Below, piece by piece: positions 48,107-48,298 of a stretch of 48,298 nt of DNA. Numbering within the stretch: position 1 is the stretch's first letter; each line of letters opens with the position of its first letter. A program made the position numbers and the translations under genes. Below the pieces are notes generated by a model. The model did no database searches. It was given only the letters and a program-made list of their open reading frames with translations, and was not told the DNA's origin. Origin of the DNA: Tolypothrix sp. FACHB-123 (GTDB lineage Bacteria; Cyanobacteriota; Cyanobacteriia; Cyanobacteriales; Nostocaceae); the NCBI RefSeq assembly GCF_014697075.1, contig NZ_JACJRE010000055.1:1-48298 (forward strand), in the 5' to 3' direction.

Positions 48107-48298
48107 TATTTAAGCTGAGGATTGTGGGAAACAAGTAAAGCGCGATCGCTTCTTAGAGAATTGTACTTATTGGAAGAAGGCAGAAGCTAAGAAAAGTTGG
48201 TTCTTTAGTACTTGTTATGCTAAACTAACAATCAAAATGCCAGTTTAACAAGCATCTAATTCGGAAGTTTTCAAAGTTTCTAAATCCATAAGCCGAGC
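48107..48298. other. Terminal sequence upstream of the FUSC gene
   Basis: A 192-bp stretch with a HIP1 octamer near 48142. It should hold the FUSC promoter. No other feature is visible before the window ends. Confidence 0.4.

Overview
The window is a piece of chromosome from a filamentous, most likely heterocyst-forming cyanobacterium of the Nostoc/Calothrix/Tolypothrix kind. The evidence is the dense scatter of the HIP1 octamer GCGATCGC on both sides of most genes, many heptanucleotide tandem repeats (units such as ATTACGA, TGGGCAT, AGATTTT, ACAACTG) between genes, a hormogonium polysaccharide (hps) locus, a devBCA exporter operon with a textbook NtcA-type promoter, and photosynthesis and tocopherol genes (PsbP, phytol/polyprenol kinase). 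No rRNA, tRNA, CRISPR array, transposase or prophage was seen.

Layout. 1-1598: a decayed small gene (one nonsense codon, one frameshift) next to mnmA on the minus strand. 2049-2915: an exported SPOR-like protein. 3718-17757: eleven collinear plus-strand genes that match the order of the hps locus A to K: the giant HpsA, pseudopilins HpsB, HpsC and HpsD, three glycosyltransferases (E, F, G), a further pseudopilin (H), a DUF2064 glycosyltransferase (I), the membrane protein HpsJ and a last family 2 glycosyltransferase (K). Together they should make and secrete the polysaccharide that motile hormogonia glide on, with the pseudopilins forming a type II secretion or type IV pilus-like device.

18325-24421: DUF502 membrane protein, nusB, ftsY and a GAF/SpoIIE-type phosphatase, all on the plus strand. 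24542-26919: a minus-strand conserved protein, psbP, maf and a small conserved protein. 27084-31618: NtcA promoter, a leader of about 0.7 kb, then devB, devC and devA. 31794-40298: a membrane-anchored conserved protein, a HAD phosphatase, clpB, gloA, eno and argC. 40767-48106: ribBA, an N-acetylmuramoyl-L-alanine amidase, a polyprenol/phytol kinase-like protein, yidD, a VanX-type D-Ala-D-Ala dipeptidase and a large FUSC-family transporter.

Apart from the hps and dev loci the gene content is housekeeping. The most rewarding observations are: the pilin-like N-terminus of HpsA without the usual Glu+5 (GspK-like); an exact GTA-N8-TAC-N22-TAN3T promoter about 0.7 kb ahead of devB; two 115-bp inverted copies of a composite repeat (113 of 115 identical by eye), one of which fills precisely the space between the stop codons of eno and argC; a 44-bp palindromic insertion for which the window also holds an empty-site relative; and a possible multi-hairpin RNA between hpsI and hpsJ. 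All assignments come from reading the sequence and from memory of protein families. No database search was run.
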